Positions 1 through 7,841 of a stretch of 45,165 nt of DNA are shown piece by piece; within the stretch, counting starts at the first letter, position 1, and the number at the start of each line of letters is the position of its first letter. Below the pieces are notes generated by a model. That model was not told where the DNA came from. It did no database searches and saw nothing but the letters and a program-made list of their open reading frames with translations. Source of the stretch: an uncultured Ruminococcus sp. GTDB lineage: Bacteria > Bacillota > Clostridia > Monoglobales > Monoglobaceae. The translations under genes and the position numbers were made by a program. Where the stretch lies: assembly GCA_902766745.1 (NCBI GenBank), contig CACXES010000025.1, positions 1 through 45,165 of the forward strand. Reading direction: 5' to 3'.

Positions 1-24
1 AACGCAAAATTGTGGATAACCTTC

Positions 25-114
25 CAAAAAGTATAAAATATTACATTGCCGACCGGGAGCGGCAGGTCGGAACAGGGCAATGGGCAACTAATTCAAAATA
101 TTTTATACTTTTTG
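25..114. repeat. Nested inverted repeat, MITE-like intergenic element
   Basis: An 18-base arm at 25-42 is the exact reverse complement of 97-114. Inside it, 44-50 pairs with 76-82 and 49-54 pairs with 65-70, giving a nested palindrome. Part of the centre (AGGGCAAT, then ATTCA and an AT-rich tail) resembles the element before mutL at 10595-10681. The rest of 115-252 holds only small hairpins (GTCAC/GTGAC near 121-133; GCCGCATA near 144 with TATGCGGC near 205). I see no convincing gene in 1-435; a 76-codon open frame at 12-242 runs through the palindrome and resembles no family. Confidence 0.5.
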
Positions 115-252
115 CCGTGCAGTCACTTCGTGACAACTCTCTTTGCCGCATAGGAGCATACAAGCGGAGAAAGCATACAAAACGGAAATTTAAAATACCC
201 CTATTTTATGCGGCTTTTCACGTTTTACAAACAGCTAAATAAAACCTGCCAA

Positions 253-435
253 GGAGCGATAACGTTAAAGTCCCTTTCACGTTATGCCTCCGGCGGATTT
301 AATTGCTCGTGCGTTTCCGAGGATTTGTCTCGGAAACGCACATGGGCGTAATAATCTCTTATCATTCCTTGCCCTGCGGATAAGAGAAATTCATTACTGT
401 TTGTGTCGACGCAGGGCGGCGGAATGGAGATTACT
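253..435 (+). promoter_or_regulatory. Structured 5' leader RNA, copy 1 (upstream of fumarase alpha)
   Basis: Helices seen: P1, 253-256 with 288-291 and 259-264 with 280-285; P2, 309-321 with 329-341 (13 bp); P3, 355-363 with 379-387 (9 bp). A pseudoknot pairs 371-378, in the P3 loop, with 410-417 just before the Shine-Dalgarno. The GGAG ribosome site (426-429) could instead pair: 353-358 (AATCTC) matches 427-432 (GAGATT). That pairing uses the 5' strand of P3, so the two states exclude each other. A second copy at 1291-1479 keeps this architecture, with a compensatory C-G to U-A change in the pseudoknot. It matches no riboswitch class I can name, and the ligand is unknown. Confidence 0.6.
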
Positions 436-1278
436 ATGAGAGAAATCAGCGCTGAAACTGTTACGGCGGAAATAGCACGTATGTGCATAGAGGCAAACTG
501 TCATTTAAATCAGGACATACGACGGGCTTTAAAAAACGGACTTGAAGCAGAGAAGGGAGAAGTAGCTCAAAGTATGCTGTGCGACATTCTTAAAAATGCC
601 GACATTGCCGACAGCGAAAATATGCCCATATGCCAGGATACGGGGATGGCAATAGTATTCCTTAAAATAGGGCAGGATTTACATATAACCGATGGCTCTC
701 TTTATGAGGCGGTGAACGAGGGTGTGCGCCGCGGCTATCGGGAGGGCTATCTCAGAAAATCCGTGGTTGCCGACCCGATTAGAAGGGGAAACACAGGTGA
801 TAACACTCCGGCGGTAATACATACGGAAATTGTTGACGGCGACAGGCTTGAAATTACCGTTGTGCCAAAAGGGTTTGGCAGCGAGAATATGAGTGCGGTC
901 AAAATGTGTAAGCCCTCAGAAGGAGCGGAGGGAATCGTTAAATTTGTTGTAGACACCGTAAAAGCAGCGGGCAGCAATCCGTGTCCGCCGATTGTTGTGG
1001 GTGTCGGCATAGGCGGAAGCTTTGAAAAAGCAGCTCTGCTTGCAAAAACGGCTTTGACACGGGAGGTTGACAGTGAAAATGCGGATCCGTATTATGCCGA
1101 TATGGAAAGGGAGCTGCTTGATAAAATCAATGCATTAAACATCGGCCCCCAGGGCCTCGGCGGTGCGGTGACGGCTCTCGGAGTGAATATAGAGACATAT
1201 CCGACCCATATCGCCGGGATGCCCTGCGCCGTTAATATAAGCTGTCATGTGACAAGACATATACATTCAGTGCTGTGA
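436..1278 (+). CDS. Fumarate hydratase, class I (Fe-S type), alpha subunit
   Basis: This 280-residue protein matches the alpha subunit of two-subunit [4Fe-4S] fumarate/tartrate hydro-lyases, which interconvert fumarate and L-malate in the cytoplasm. It carries the CQDTG motif (Cys66), a second conserved cysteine in KMCKP (Cys158), the glycine-rich VGVGIGGSFEKA segment and a C-terminal MPCAVN (Cys264), all plausible cluster or active-site positions. An ATG at 436 was chosen because GGAG lies six bases before it; a longer in-frame start at 403 would fall inside the structured leader. The length is normal for an alpha subunit. The beta subunit, normally encoded directly downstream, is absent: the next gene is an ECF transporter subunit behind a second leader copy. 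Either beta lies upstream of the window or elsewhere, or this is an orphan subunit. Fumarase versus tartrate dehydratase cannot be settled here. Confidence 0.9.
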   Translation: MREISAETVTAEIARMCIEANCHLNQDIRRALKNGLEAEKGEVAQSMLCDILKNADIADSENMPICQDTGMAIVFLKIGQDLHITDGSLYEAVNEGVRRGYREGYLRKSVVADPIRRGNTGDNTPAVIHTEIVDGDRLEITVVPKGFGSENMSAVKMCKPSEGAEGIVKFVVDTVKAAGSNPCPPIVVGVGIGGSFEKAALLAKTALTREVDSENADPYYADMERELLDKINALNIGPQGLGGAVTALGVNIETYPTHIAGMPCAVNISCHVTRHIHSVL

Positions 1279-1290
1279 GATCGGATATTC

Positions 1291-1479
1291 GGAGGTTTAA
1301 TGTGAAAGTTCCTTACACATTAAAGCCTCCGGCGGATTTAATTGCCTGTGCGAAATTTTTCGAGGCTTTGCCTCGAAAACGCACATGGACACAAAAATCT
1401 CTTATCATTCCTTGTCCTGCGGATAAGAGAAAACTCATTACTATTTGTGCCGGCGCAGGACGGCGGAACGGAGATTTTT
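1291..1479 (+). promoter_or_regulatory. Structured 5' leader RNA, copy 2 (upstream of ECF S component)
   Basis: By eye roughly three quarters identical to 253-435, in the same position relative to a start codon. Helices: P1, 1291-1295 with 1326-1330 and 1296-1304 with 1316-1324, one bulged base; P2, 1348-1352 with 1380-1384 and 1357-1365 with 1371-1379; P3, 1398-1406 with 1422-1430. The pseudoknot pairs 1414-1421 with 1454-1461. Pseudoknot pair U1415-A1460 replaces C372-G416 of copy 1, and the P1 and P2 arms differ in sequence but still pair. The Shine-Dalgarno (1470-1473) could be hidden by 1393-1401 pairing with 1471-1479 (9 bp). P1 begins 13 bases after the fumarase stop, so it might also affect readthrough. 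Confidence 0.6.
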
Positions 1480-2058
1480 ATGAATAAGATTACGTTAAGA
1501 AAAATTGTTTTATCGGCGATGTTTATAGCAATAGGATATATTCTGCCGCTGTTTACGGGGCAGATGAAGGAAATAGGAAATATGCTTCTGCCAATGCATA
1601 TTCCGGTGATTTTGTGCGGACTTATCTGCGGAGGCCGCTGGGGACTGGTTGTGGGGCTTATTTTGCCGGTGACAAGGTCGGCGATATTCGGAATGCCGCC
1701 CATGTATCCAACGGCGATTGCCATGTCCTTTGAGCTTGCCGCATACGGGGCAATATCGGGATTTTTATACGAAAATTCAAAGTGGAGCTGTGTCCGCAGC
1801 CTGTACAGAAGCCTTATTCCCGCCATGGTGGCAGGAAGGCTTGTATGGGGCGCAGTGAGTGTGGTTCTGGCAGGAATCGGCGGTGGCTCGTTTGGAATAA
1901 AGGCATTTATCGCCGGTGCGGTTTTGAAAGCGATACCGGGGATTATTATTCAGCTTACGCTGATACCGGGGATAATGCTTGCCCTCGGAAAAACCAATGC
2001 GGTTATATACATAAAGGGCAGTAAAAGCCAAAAGACGCATGAGGCAAGAGAGGTTTAG
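1480..2058 (+). CDS. ECF transporter S component (vitamin/micronutrient uptake)
   Basis: A 192-residue, very hydrophobic protein with about six membrane segments. Its organisation is that of the ECF_trnsprt (PF12822-type) S components, which give substrate specificity to energy-coupling-factor vitamin importers. Recognisable parts are the start (MNKITLRKIVLSAMFIAIGY), the LPMHIPVILCGLICGGRWG segment and the following GMPPMYPTAIAMSFELA segment. The ATG at 1480 has GGAG seven bases upstream; the longer in-frame ORF from 1342 runs through the leader RNA and is unlikely. No EcfA or EcfT genes are nearby, so it probably uses a shared module encoded elsewhere. The substrate cannot be assigned; pantothenate, folate, pyridoxine and others are all served by this superfamily. 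It ends at a terminator shared with the convergent Gx gene. Confidence 0.82.
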   Translation: MNKITLRKIVLSAMFIAIGYILPLFTGQMKEIGNMLLPMHIPVILCGLICGGRWGLVVGLILPVTRSAIFGMPPMYPTAIAMSFELAAYGAISGFLYENSKWSCVRSLYRSLIPAMVAGRLVWGAVSVVLAGIGGGSFGIKAFIAGAVLKAIPGIIIQLTLIPGIMLALGKTNAVIYIKGSKSQKTHEAREV

Positions 2059-2079
2059 CTTGAACCGCAAAGCCGATAT

Positions 2080-2111
2080 AAAAGGACGCCGTTACCGCTC
2101 GGCGTCCTTTT
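2080..2111. terminator. Bidirectional intrinsic terminator
   Basis: A 12-bp stem pairs 2080-2091 with 2100-2111 (GGACGCCG/CGGCGTCC core), flanked by A-run and T-run, so it can act in both directions. It lies between the convergent ECF and Gx genes and overlaps the last codons and stop of the minus-strand gene. Confidence 0.8.
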
Positions 2112-2655
2112 TCAGCATTGCCATGAATTTTTTTCCGTATATGCGGTCGAGGATAAGAATACAAAAGCCGCAGAAGGCACCGCAGACCGCACCGACTATA
2201 ACGAGTATGGGCAGGTATGAAAATACAGCGGCGGTTTTTGTTATGAGCGCAGCACAGCAGAGCTGACCTATATTGTGAAGCATTGCGCCGACAACGCTTA
2301 TTTCGCATATGAAGCGGCGTCCTAAAAGCTTTATAAGAAGCATTTCGCCGAGCAGGCACAGCAGACCTCCGCACAGGCTGTAGAGTATGGCGGAAGGTTG
2401 ACCGCAGAAAACCGCGCCGAGAAGTATTCTCGATACAAGTATCAGAGCCGTCTCCTGCGGAGTCAGATACAGCAGAGCGAACAGTGTAATAATATTTGCA
2501 AGGCCGAGCTTCGCCCCCGGTACGGGCAGAAGCGGCGGAAGCTGTGCCTCGGCGACAAATATCACAAGTGCTGCCGCACATAGGATTCCGCAGACGGAAA
2601 TACGGCCTGCGGATTTTTTTCGGTTATGTACGTCGGAGTGTTTTTTGTTATTCAT
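2092..2655 (-). CDS. Gx transporter family protein (Hpre_diP_synt_I-like membrane protein)
   Basis: A 187-residue integral membrane protein of the family often annotated as heptaprenyl diphosphate synthase component I or 'Gx transporter' (PF07456). After a short charged N-terminus it has about five or six hydrophobic segments. The family-typical stretch AEAQLPPLLPVPGAKLGLAN near residue 35 and GQPSAILYSLCGG are present. Despite the name, the family's function is unclear; members look like small substrate transporters of the ECF-S type. An ATG at 2655 was chosen over an in-frame TTG at 2667 because GGGTGA lies four bases before it. It follows the NusG-II gene by 37 bases on the same strand, a pairing usual in Clostridia, and the two are likely co-transcribed from the promoter at 3137-3165. 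Confidence 0.8.
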   Translation of the reverse strand: MNNKKHSDVHNRKKSAGRISVCGILCAAALVIFVAEAQLPPLLPVPGAKLGLANIITLFALLYLTPQETALILVSRILLGAVFCGQPSAILYSLCGGLLCLLGEMLLIKLLGRRFICEISVVGAMLHNIGQLCCAALITKTAAVFSYLPILVIVGAVCGAFCGFCILILDRIYGKKFMAMLKKDAER

Positions 2656-2692
2656 GGTATCACCCAAATTTCATAAATGTTTTGGTGCTAAA

Positions 2693-3067
2693 TCATCGGC
2701 TGACCGAATCGGGCTTATCCTCGCCGGGACTGTCCGTGATTTTTATTACAAGGCGGTTTGGCAGACAGACTATCGGAGCGGAGCCGTCCGAGATTCTGCC
2801 TTGATTTACACATAGCTTGTCGGGGCAGTCGGCGGTTTTTACATATATTTCTCCGTTTTCGGCAACGATTGTGTTGTGACCGCCGCTGTATTCAACGTCG
2901 AAAGTAAGCGGTTCTGTCAGCTTATCCATGTCAATGCGGCGAACAAGACTGCCGTTGCTGTATACCTCGGCGATCTTTCCGTTCGTATCCGACGGAGAAA
3001 AATATAACGCTGCGGCGGCTGCCGCAAGTACAGCCGTGAGTAATAATATGAATTTCTTGTGCGTCAT
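2693..3067 (-). CDS. NusG domain II-containing protein, membrane-anchored
   Basis: A 124-residue protein with a positively charged start and one N-terminal hydrophobic segment (about residues 5-22), which looks like a signal anchor. A small beta-rich NusG domain II (PF07009-type) follows. The pair of cysteines in KTADCPDKLCVNQG (about residues 78-85) and the later IVCLPNRLVIKI are typical of this family. The domain would lie outside the membrane; its role is not established. GGAGG precedes the ATG. It shares a promoter and probably an mRNA with the Gx gene downstream. The last residues (after about 112) are acidic and not conserved as far as I can judge. Confidence 0.8.
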   Translation of the reverse strand: MTHKKFILLLTAVLAAAAAALYFSPSDTNGKIAEVYSNGSLVRRIDMDKLTEPLTFDVEYSGGHNTIVAENGEIYVKTADCPDKLCVNQGRISDGSAPIVCLPNRLVIKITDSPGEDKPDSVSR

Positions 3068-3136
3068 GGAATCTGCCTCCGTAATATATAGTGAATTTTA
3101 ATGAAAATAAATAAAAAAACTATTATTCCTGAACAA

Positions 3137-3165
3137 ATCATAACGAATTTCTAAAAATTTGTCAA
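3137..3165 (-). promoter_or_regulatory. Sigma-A-type promoter for the NusG-II/Gx pair
   Basis: On the minus strand, TTGACA (3160-3165) and TATGAT (3137-3142) are separated by exactly 17 bases. The promoter diverges from the pncB promoter 18 bases away. Confidence 0.75.
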
Positions 3166-3182
3166 GTTTTTATTATAAAAGC

Positions 3183-3211
3183 TTGTTTTTTGTCTGATGA
3201 AATGGTATACT
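3183..3211 (+). promoter_or_regulatory. Sigma-A-type promoter for pncB
   Basis: TTGTTT (3183-3188), a 17-base spacer and TATACT (3206-3211), 36 bases before the pncB start. Confidence 0.65.
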
Positions 3212-3247
3212 ATCATTGAAGTATTGCGAAAGGGGTACGATTGTGAA

Positions 3248-4684
3248 ATGAATTACACAATGCTTACCGATTTTTATGAGCTGACTATGGCAAACGGCTA
3301 TCTGAAAGAAGGCATGGAAAATAAAATTGCATATTTCGATATGTTTTTCCGAAAGGTGCCGGACGGAGCGGGATTTGCCGTTATGGCGGGTGTGGAGCAG
3401 GTTATCGAATATATGAAGGATCTGCGTTTTGAACCTGAGGATATTGAGTATCTCCGTTCCAAGGGGATATTTGATGAAGCGTTTTTGAAGTATCTTGAAA
3501 ATTTTGAATTCAAATGTGATGTATGGGCAGTTCCGGAGGGGACGCCTATTTTCCCGAACGAGCCTATTGTAACGGTCAGAGGGCCTTTGATTCAGGCGCA
3601 GTTTGTAGAGACAATGATTTTGGTTACAATAAATCACCAAAGCTTGATTGCCACAAAGAGCAACAGAATAGTCCGTGCGGCGGGGGACAGACCGGTTATG
3701 GAGTTCGGCTCCAGACGTGCCCAGGGCTATGACGGTGCAATATACGGTGCGAGGGCTGCCTATATCGGCGGAGTGTGCGGCACGGCATGTACTATCTCCG
3801 ATCAGATGTTTTCGGTTCCGGCACTCGGAACAATGGCGCATAGCTGGGTTCAGTCCTTTGACAGTGAATATGAAGCGTTTTTGGCATATGCCAAGAGCTA
3901 TCCCGAAAACTGCACTCTGCTTATAGATACCTATAATGTTTTAAAGAGCGGACTTCCCAACGCAATACGGGTATTCAATGAGGTTTTAAAGCCGCAGGGA
4001 ATCACAAGATGCGGAATACGCATCGACAGCGGAGATATAACATACCTGACAAAAAAATGCCGTAAAATCTTAGATGATGCCGGTTGGCAGTCGGCAAAGA
4101 TTGTTATATCCAACTCTCTTGACGAATATATAATACGCGATATCTTGAGACAGGGTGCGGCAATAGATTCCTTCGGCGTCGGGGAAAGGCTCATAACCTC
4201 CAAGTCCGAGCCTGTTTTCGGCGGAGTGTACAAGCTTGTCGCAACGGAGGAAAACGGAGAGATTGTTCCGAAGATTAAAATTTCAGAGAATGTAGCGAAG
4301 ATTACCACGCCGTATTTCAAAAAGGTGTATCGCCTGTTTTCAAAAGAGACGGGAGCGGCACTTGCGGACGTCCTTACCACCCATGATGAGGTGATAGACA
4401 ACAGCCGCCCTTATGAGATATTTGACCCCGACAATACTTGGAAGCGCAAGGTTATACGGGACTTTGAGGTCAGAGAGCTGCAGGTTCCGATATTCAAAAA
4501 CGGAAAATGCGTATACGAATCTCCGTCCCTTGACGAGATAAAGGAATATTGCAAGGGCGAGATAGAGAAAATATGGGACGAGGTAAAGAGATTTGAAAAT
4601 CCGCATGAGTATTACGTTGATATGTCGCAGAAGCTTTGGGATATAAGATACAAGCTTTTGTCGGAGAACGGAAAAGAAAAATAG
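3248..4684 (+). CDS. pncB: Nicotinate phosphoribosyltransferase
   Basis: A 478-residue enzyme that joins nicotinate to PRPP, with ATP hydrolysis, to give nicotinate mononucleotide in the Preiss-Handler NAD salvage route. Family features are the start (MNYTMLTDFYELTMANGY), EFGSRRAQG, the LGTMAHSWV segment carrying the phosphorylatable histidine, and IRIDSGD. The ATG at 3248 gives the canonical N-terminus; AAAGGGG lies 12 bases upstream, a rather long spacing. An in-frame ATG at 3197 would overlap the promoter. The length fits the Clostridial/Gram-positive form. The next gene is prs, which makes the PRPP this enzyme consumes, so co-expression is sensible. It has its own promoter at 3183-3211. 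Confidence 0.95.
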   Translation: MNYTMLTDFYELTMANGYLKEGMENKIAYFDMFFRKVPDGAGFAVMAGVEQVIEYMKDLRFEPEDIEYLRSKGIFDEAFLKYLENFEFKCDVWAVPEGTPIFPNEPIVTVRGPLIQAQFVETMILVTINHQSLIATKSNRIVRAAGDRPVMEFGSRRAQGYDGAIYGARAAYIGGVCGTACTISDQMFSVPALGTMAHSWVQSFDSEYEAFLAYAKSYPENCTLLIDTYNVLKSGLPNAIRVFNEVLKPQGITRCGIRIDSGDITYLTKKCRKILDDAGWQSAKIVISNSLDEYIIRDILRQGAAIDSFGVGERLITSKSEPVFGGVYKLVATEENGEIVPKIKISENVAKITTPYFKKVYRLFSKETGAALADVLTTHDEVIDNSRPYEIFDPDNTWKRKVIRDFEVRELQVPIFKNGKCVYESPSLDEIKEYCKGEIEKIWDEVKRFENPHEYYVDMSQKLWDIRYKLLSENGKEK

Positions 4685-4743
4685 TAACAGATTATAATAA
4701 AAATATATTACGGATTACCGGGTGAAAGGAATAGGTGAATCTT

Positions 4744-5892
4744 ATGAATAATATGGGCGAGGCGTATGAGCAGGATAGGCTCGGCAGACTCGGAGTAATA
4801 GGTATGCGCGGCTGTGAGGAAATTACCTGCAAGGTAAACGAGCATCTGAAGAATTTTAACAAGGATTCAATCGATAAGGATTTTGAGACGTTTATCATTC
4901 CGATAAGCTGTCCGAGGTTCGGTACAGGTGAGGCAAAGGCGATGATTTTGCACTCGATACGTACATATGATATTTACATCATCATGGATGCGTTTAACTA
5001 TGGCGTGACATACAGTATGTACGGGCAGGAGAGGCCGATGAGCCCTGATGACCACTATCAGGATTTAAAGAGGATAATTTCCGCAATGGGCGGAAAGGCA
5101 AGGCGTATAACCGTAATTATGCCTATGCTGTACGAGGGCAGACAGCACAAAAGAGTTGCGCGTGAGTCACTGGACTGTGCGCTTATGCTTCAGGAGCTCA
5201 GCAATATGGGTGTTACGAACATAATCACCTTTGACGCACATGATGCCAGGGTGCAGAATTCAATTCCCCTTTGCGGCTTTGAGAACGTACATCCGACCTA
5301 TCAGATGATAAAGGCGTGCTTGAAGTATGACGAGGATATCATTCTCGACAAGGAAAACACAATGATTGTATCGCCGGACGAGGGCGCAATGGGCAGATGT
5401 ATGTACTATTCCTCGGTGCTCGGCATGAACCTCGGTACCTTCTACAAGCGCCGCGACTATTCGACGATTATTAACGGAAAGAACCCGATTGTTGCCCATG
5501 AGTTTTTGGGAAACGATATATCCGGAAAGAACATTATCGTTGTTGACGATATGATTGCCTCGGGCGAGTCAATGATTGATGTCGCACGGGAGCTTAAGCT
5601 CAGAGATGCAAAGAGAGTTATTGTTTTTTCGACCTTTGGCTTGTTTACCGAGGGGATTGCCAAGTTTGACAAGGCGTATGAAGATGGGCTTATCGATGCG
5701 GTGTTTACGACAAACCTGGTCTATCGTATGCCTGAGCTCAAGGATGCCGAGTGGTATCACGAGGTTGATATGTCAAAGTATATTGCGCTTATCATCAAGC
5801 AGTTAAATGACGAAACGTCAATCAGCAACCTCCTGACGCCTATTTCCAGAATTGAGAGGATACTTGAAAAATACAGAAACAAGGAGCAGTAA
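4744..5892 (+). CDS. prs: Ribose-phosphate pyrophosphokinase (PRPP synthetase)
   Basis: A 382-residue protein that makes PRPP from ribose 5-phosphate and ATP for nucleotide, NAD, histidine and tryptophan synthesis. The PRPP-binding loop VVDDMIASGESMID is clear near residue 260, and ARRITVIMPMLYEGRQHKR contains the flexible-loop region. It is longer than the usual ~315 residues, with an extra N-terminal part and insertions; I recall this long form from Clostridia. Start choice: ATG at 4744 has AGGTGA five bases before it; a GTG at 4735 with AAAGGA upstream is also possible. It lies 59 bases after pncB and 16 bases before miaB, probably in one transcript. Confidence 0.93.
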   Translation: MNNMGEAYEQDRLGRLGVIGMRGCEEITCKVNEHLKNFNKDSIDKDFETFIIPISCPRFGTGEAKAMILHSIRTYDIYIIMDAFNYGVTYSMYGQERPMSPDDHYQDLKRIISAMGGKARRITVIMPMLYEGRQHKRVARESLDCALMLQELSNMGVTNIITFDAHDARVQNSIPLCGFENVHPTYQMIKACLKYDEDIILDKENTMIVSPDEGAMGRCMYYSSVLGMNLGTFYKRRDYSTIINGKNPIVAHEFLGNDISGKNIIVVDDMIASGESMIDVARELKLRDAKRVIVFSTFGLFTEGIAKFDKAYEDGLIDAVFTTNLVYRMPELKDAEWYHEVDMSKYIALIIKQLNDETSISNLLTPISRIERILEKYRNKEQ

Positions 5893-5908
5893 GGATTGGA
5901 GCAGACGA

Positions 5909-7342
5909 ATGAGTGAGAGAGAAACCCGAGTGATAAGCGATGAGGAGATGAACCGCCAGGGCGAGTATATATTAAAGCTGAGAGAGCGGTTTTCCGCTAT
6001 CGGAAGGCAGCCTGCGGCGTTTGTCGAAACCTATGGCTGTCAGCAGAACAGCAGCGACAGTGAGAGAATAAAAGGTATGCTCTCGGATATGGGCTTTGGC
6101 TTTTGCGATAAGCCTAAGGATGCGGATTTGATTTTGTATAACACCTGTGCCGTTCGTGAGAATGCGGAGCTCAGAGTTTTCGGGAATTTGGGTGCGCTTA
6201 AAATAATAAAGAGAAAGCGTCCGGAGGTGATAATCGCTGTATGCGGCTGTATGATGCAGCAGGAGCATATTGCGAAGCGGATAAAGGAAAAATACCGCCA
6301 TGTGGATTTGGTTTTCGGCACTCATGCACTGTATAGATTTCCGCAGCTTTTAGATAAGGTTGTCTCAGGCGGAAGGGTGTTTGATACGGAGAACGAGAGC
6401 GGTGCGGTATATGAAAATATAAACAGCCGCCGAGACCCGATACCGCTTGCAAAGGTGCCGATAATGTATGGCTGCAACAACTTTTGTACCTACTGTATTG
6501 TGCCGTATGTCAGAGGAAGGGAACGCAGCCGAAGTGCGGAGAGTATCCTTGCCGAGGTGCGCGATGTTGCGGAGCAGGGGTATAAAGAGGTAATGCTTCT
6601 GGGACAGAACGTAAACTCCTACGGAAACGACAAGGATTCGGAGATGAGCTTTGCGCAGCTTTTGCGCGAGGTGTGCAGGGTGGATGGAATAGAGAGAGTC
6701 AGGTTTATGACCTCTCATCCGAAGGATATTTCCGACGAGGTTATAGCCGCTATGGCAGAGGAGGATAAAATCTGCAAGCAGCTTCACCTTCCGGTTCAGT
6801 CCGGCTCGGACAGGATATTAAAGCTTATGAACCGCCGGTATACAAGGGAGAAGTATCTCGAGACGGTGAAGAAGGTAAGAGAGGCAATGCCCGACATTGT
6901 GCTGACCACAGATATTATCGTGGGCTTTCCCGGGGAGACAAACGAGGATTTTGAAGAAACCCTCAGTATCCTCAGAGAGGTCGAGTATGACACGATATTT
7001 TCGTTTATATATTCCAAGCGTGTGGGGACGCCTGCGGCTGACATGGAGGACTGCCTGACCGACGAGGAGAAGCACATGAACTTTGACAGGATGCTTGAGG
7101 TTCAGAATGAAATTTCCAAGCGCAAGAACATGGCGTATGAGGGTACGGTTCAGACGGTTCTGGTTGAGGGTGCAAGCAAGACAAGTGAGGAAACCTTAAC
7201 AGGCAGAACCGAAGGCGGCAAGGTGGTGAACTTTGCCGGAGACAGGAGCCTCGTGGGAGAGATGGTTGATGTAAAGATAACCTCGGCACAGACGTGGTCA
7301 CTGTTCGGCGAAATAGTTTATCAGGAAAATGCATTACGATAA
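5909..7342 (+). CDS. miaB: tRNA-2-methylthio-N6-dimethylallyladenosine synthase
   Basis: A 477-residue radical-SAM methylthiotransferase that adds the methylthio group to i6A37 of tRNAs reading UNN codons. The N-terminal UPF0004 domain supplies the auxiliary cluster cysteines (Cys44 in TYGCQQN, Cys80 in YNTCAVRENA, Cys114 in CGCM). The radical-SAM motif is CNNFCTYC (Cys189, 193, 196), followed by RGRERSR. A C-terminal TRAM domain (about 405-477) completes the protein. ATG at 5909 follows GGAG at seven bases; the ORF is open further upstream but overlaps prs. It makes a functional pair with miaA at 12647-13540, which makes the i6A substrate; the mut genes lie between. Confidence 0.96.
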   Translation: MSERETRVISDEEMNRQGEYILKLRERFSAIGRQPAAFVETYGCQQNSSDSERIKGMLSDMGFGFCDKPKDADLILYNTCAVRENAELRVFGNLGALKIIKRKRPEVIIAVCGCMMQQEHIAKRIKEKYRHVDLVFGTHALYRFPQLLDKVVSGGRVFDTENESGAVYENINSRRDPIPLAKVPIMYGCNNFCTYCIVPYVRGRERSRSAESILAEVRDVAEQGYKEVMLLGQNVNSYGNDKDSEMSFAQLLREVCRVDGIERVRFMTSHPKDISDEVIAAMAEEDKICKQLHLPVQSGSDRILKLMNRRYTREKYLETVKKVREAMPDIVLTTDIIVGFPGETNEDFEETLSILREVEYDTIFSFIYSKRVGTPAADMEDCLTDEEKHMNFDRMLEVQNEISKRKNMAYEGTVQTVLVEGASKTSEETLTGRTEGGKVVNFAGDRSLVGEMVDVKITSAQTWSLFGEIVYQENALR

Positions 7343-7411
7343 TTTTGGGCACGGTAGGCCAAGTGAATATTATAGCATACAGACACGAAAAATATACAAG
7401 GAGAGATATAA

Positions 7412-7807
7412 ATGTCTAAGGAACAAATTTTTGAAAAGGCAAAGGAGCTGTCGGATTTGATTGCTCTCAGTGACGAAAAGAAGGAAGCACAGGAGGCGAG
7501 CCGTCATCTGATGGAGGATGCCGAGGCGTCGGATTTAATTTCGGCATACAACGAAAAGAGAGAGGCGAAGCTTGCGGAATATAAGGACAAGGAGCCGACT
7601 CGCGAAGAGGTTGAGGCAATAAACGAGTATTTGCAGCAGGAGTTTAACAAGATAATGGAGAATGCCGTTATTCGTGAGTATGTCAAGGCGTCGAGGGTAT
7701 TTGAGATGATGCTGACTCAGATGGACAATATTATCAAGCAGGGCGTATCGGTTGACGAGGGCGGCTGCAGCGGCTCGTGCCATTCATGCTCGGGATGTCA
7801 TCATTAA
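7412..7807 (+). CDS. YlbF/YmcA family protein with Cys/His-rich tail
   Basis: A 131-residue, mostly helical protein of the Com_YlbF family (PF06133). In Bacillus, YlbF and YmcA form a complex with YaaT that affects competence, sporulation, biofilm formation and RNase Y-dependent mRNA processing, and that complex has been reported to carry Fe-S clusters. The body (1-112) is charged and helix-forming. The last 13 residues form a dense metal-ligand tail with cysteines at 119, 123, 126 and 129 and histidines at 124, 130 and 131. GGAG precedes the ATG. In many Clostridia this gene lies beside miaB or mutS, as here. Its role in this organism is inferred only from the family. Confidence 0.85.
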   Translation: MSKEQIFEKAKELSDLIALSDEKKEAQEASRHLMEDAEASDLISAYNEKREAKLAEYKDKEPTREEVEAINEYLQQEFNKIMENAVIREYVKASRVFEMMLTQMDNIIKQGVSVDEGGCSGSCHSCSGCHH

Positions 7808-7841
7808 TTTTTGAAGAAGGGCAAATATAAGTAGAAAATAA

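Noticed and set aside
12-242. 76-codon ORF at the window start
   Set aside because: It runs through a long palindrome, has no Shine-Dalgarno and resembles no family.
2003-2581. 192-codon minus-strand ORF overlapping the Gx gene
   Set aside because: Arginine- and cysteine-rich translation typical of an out-of-frame shadow; the Gx frame has clear membrane segments and a ribosome site.
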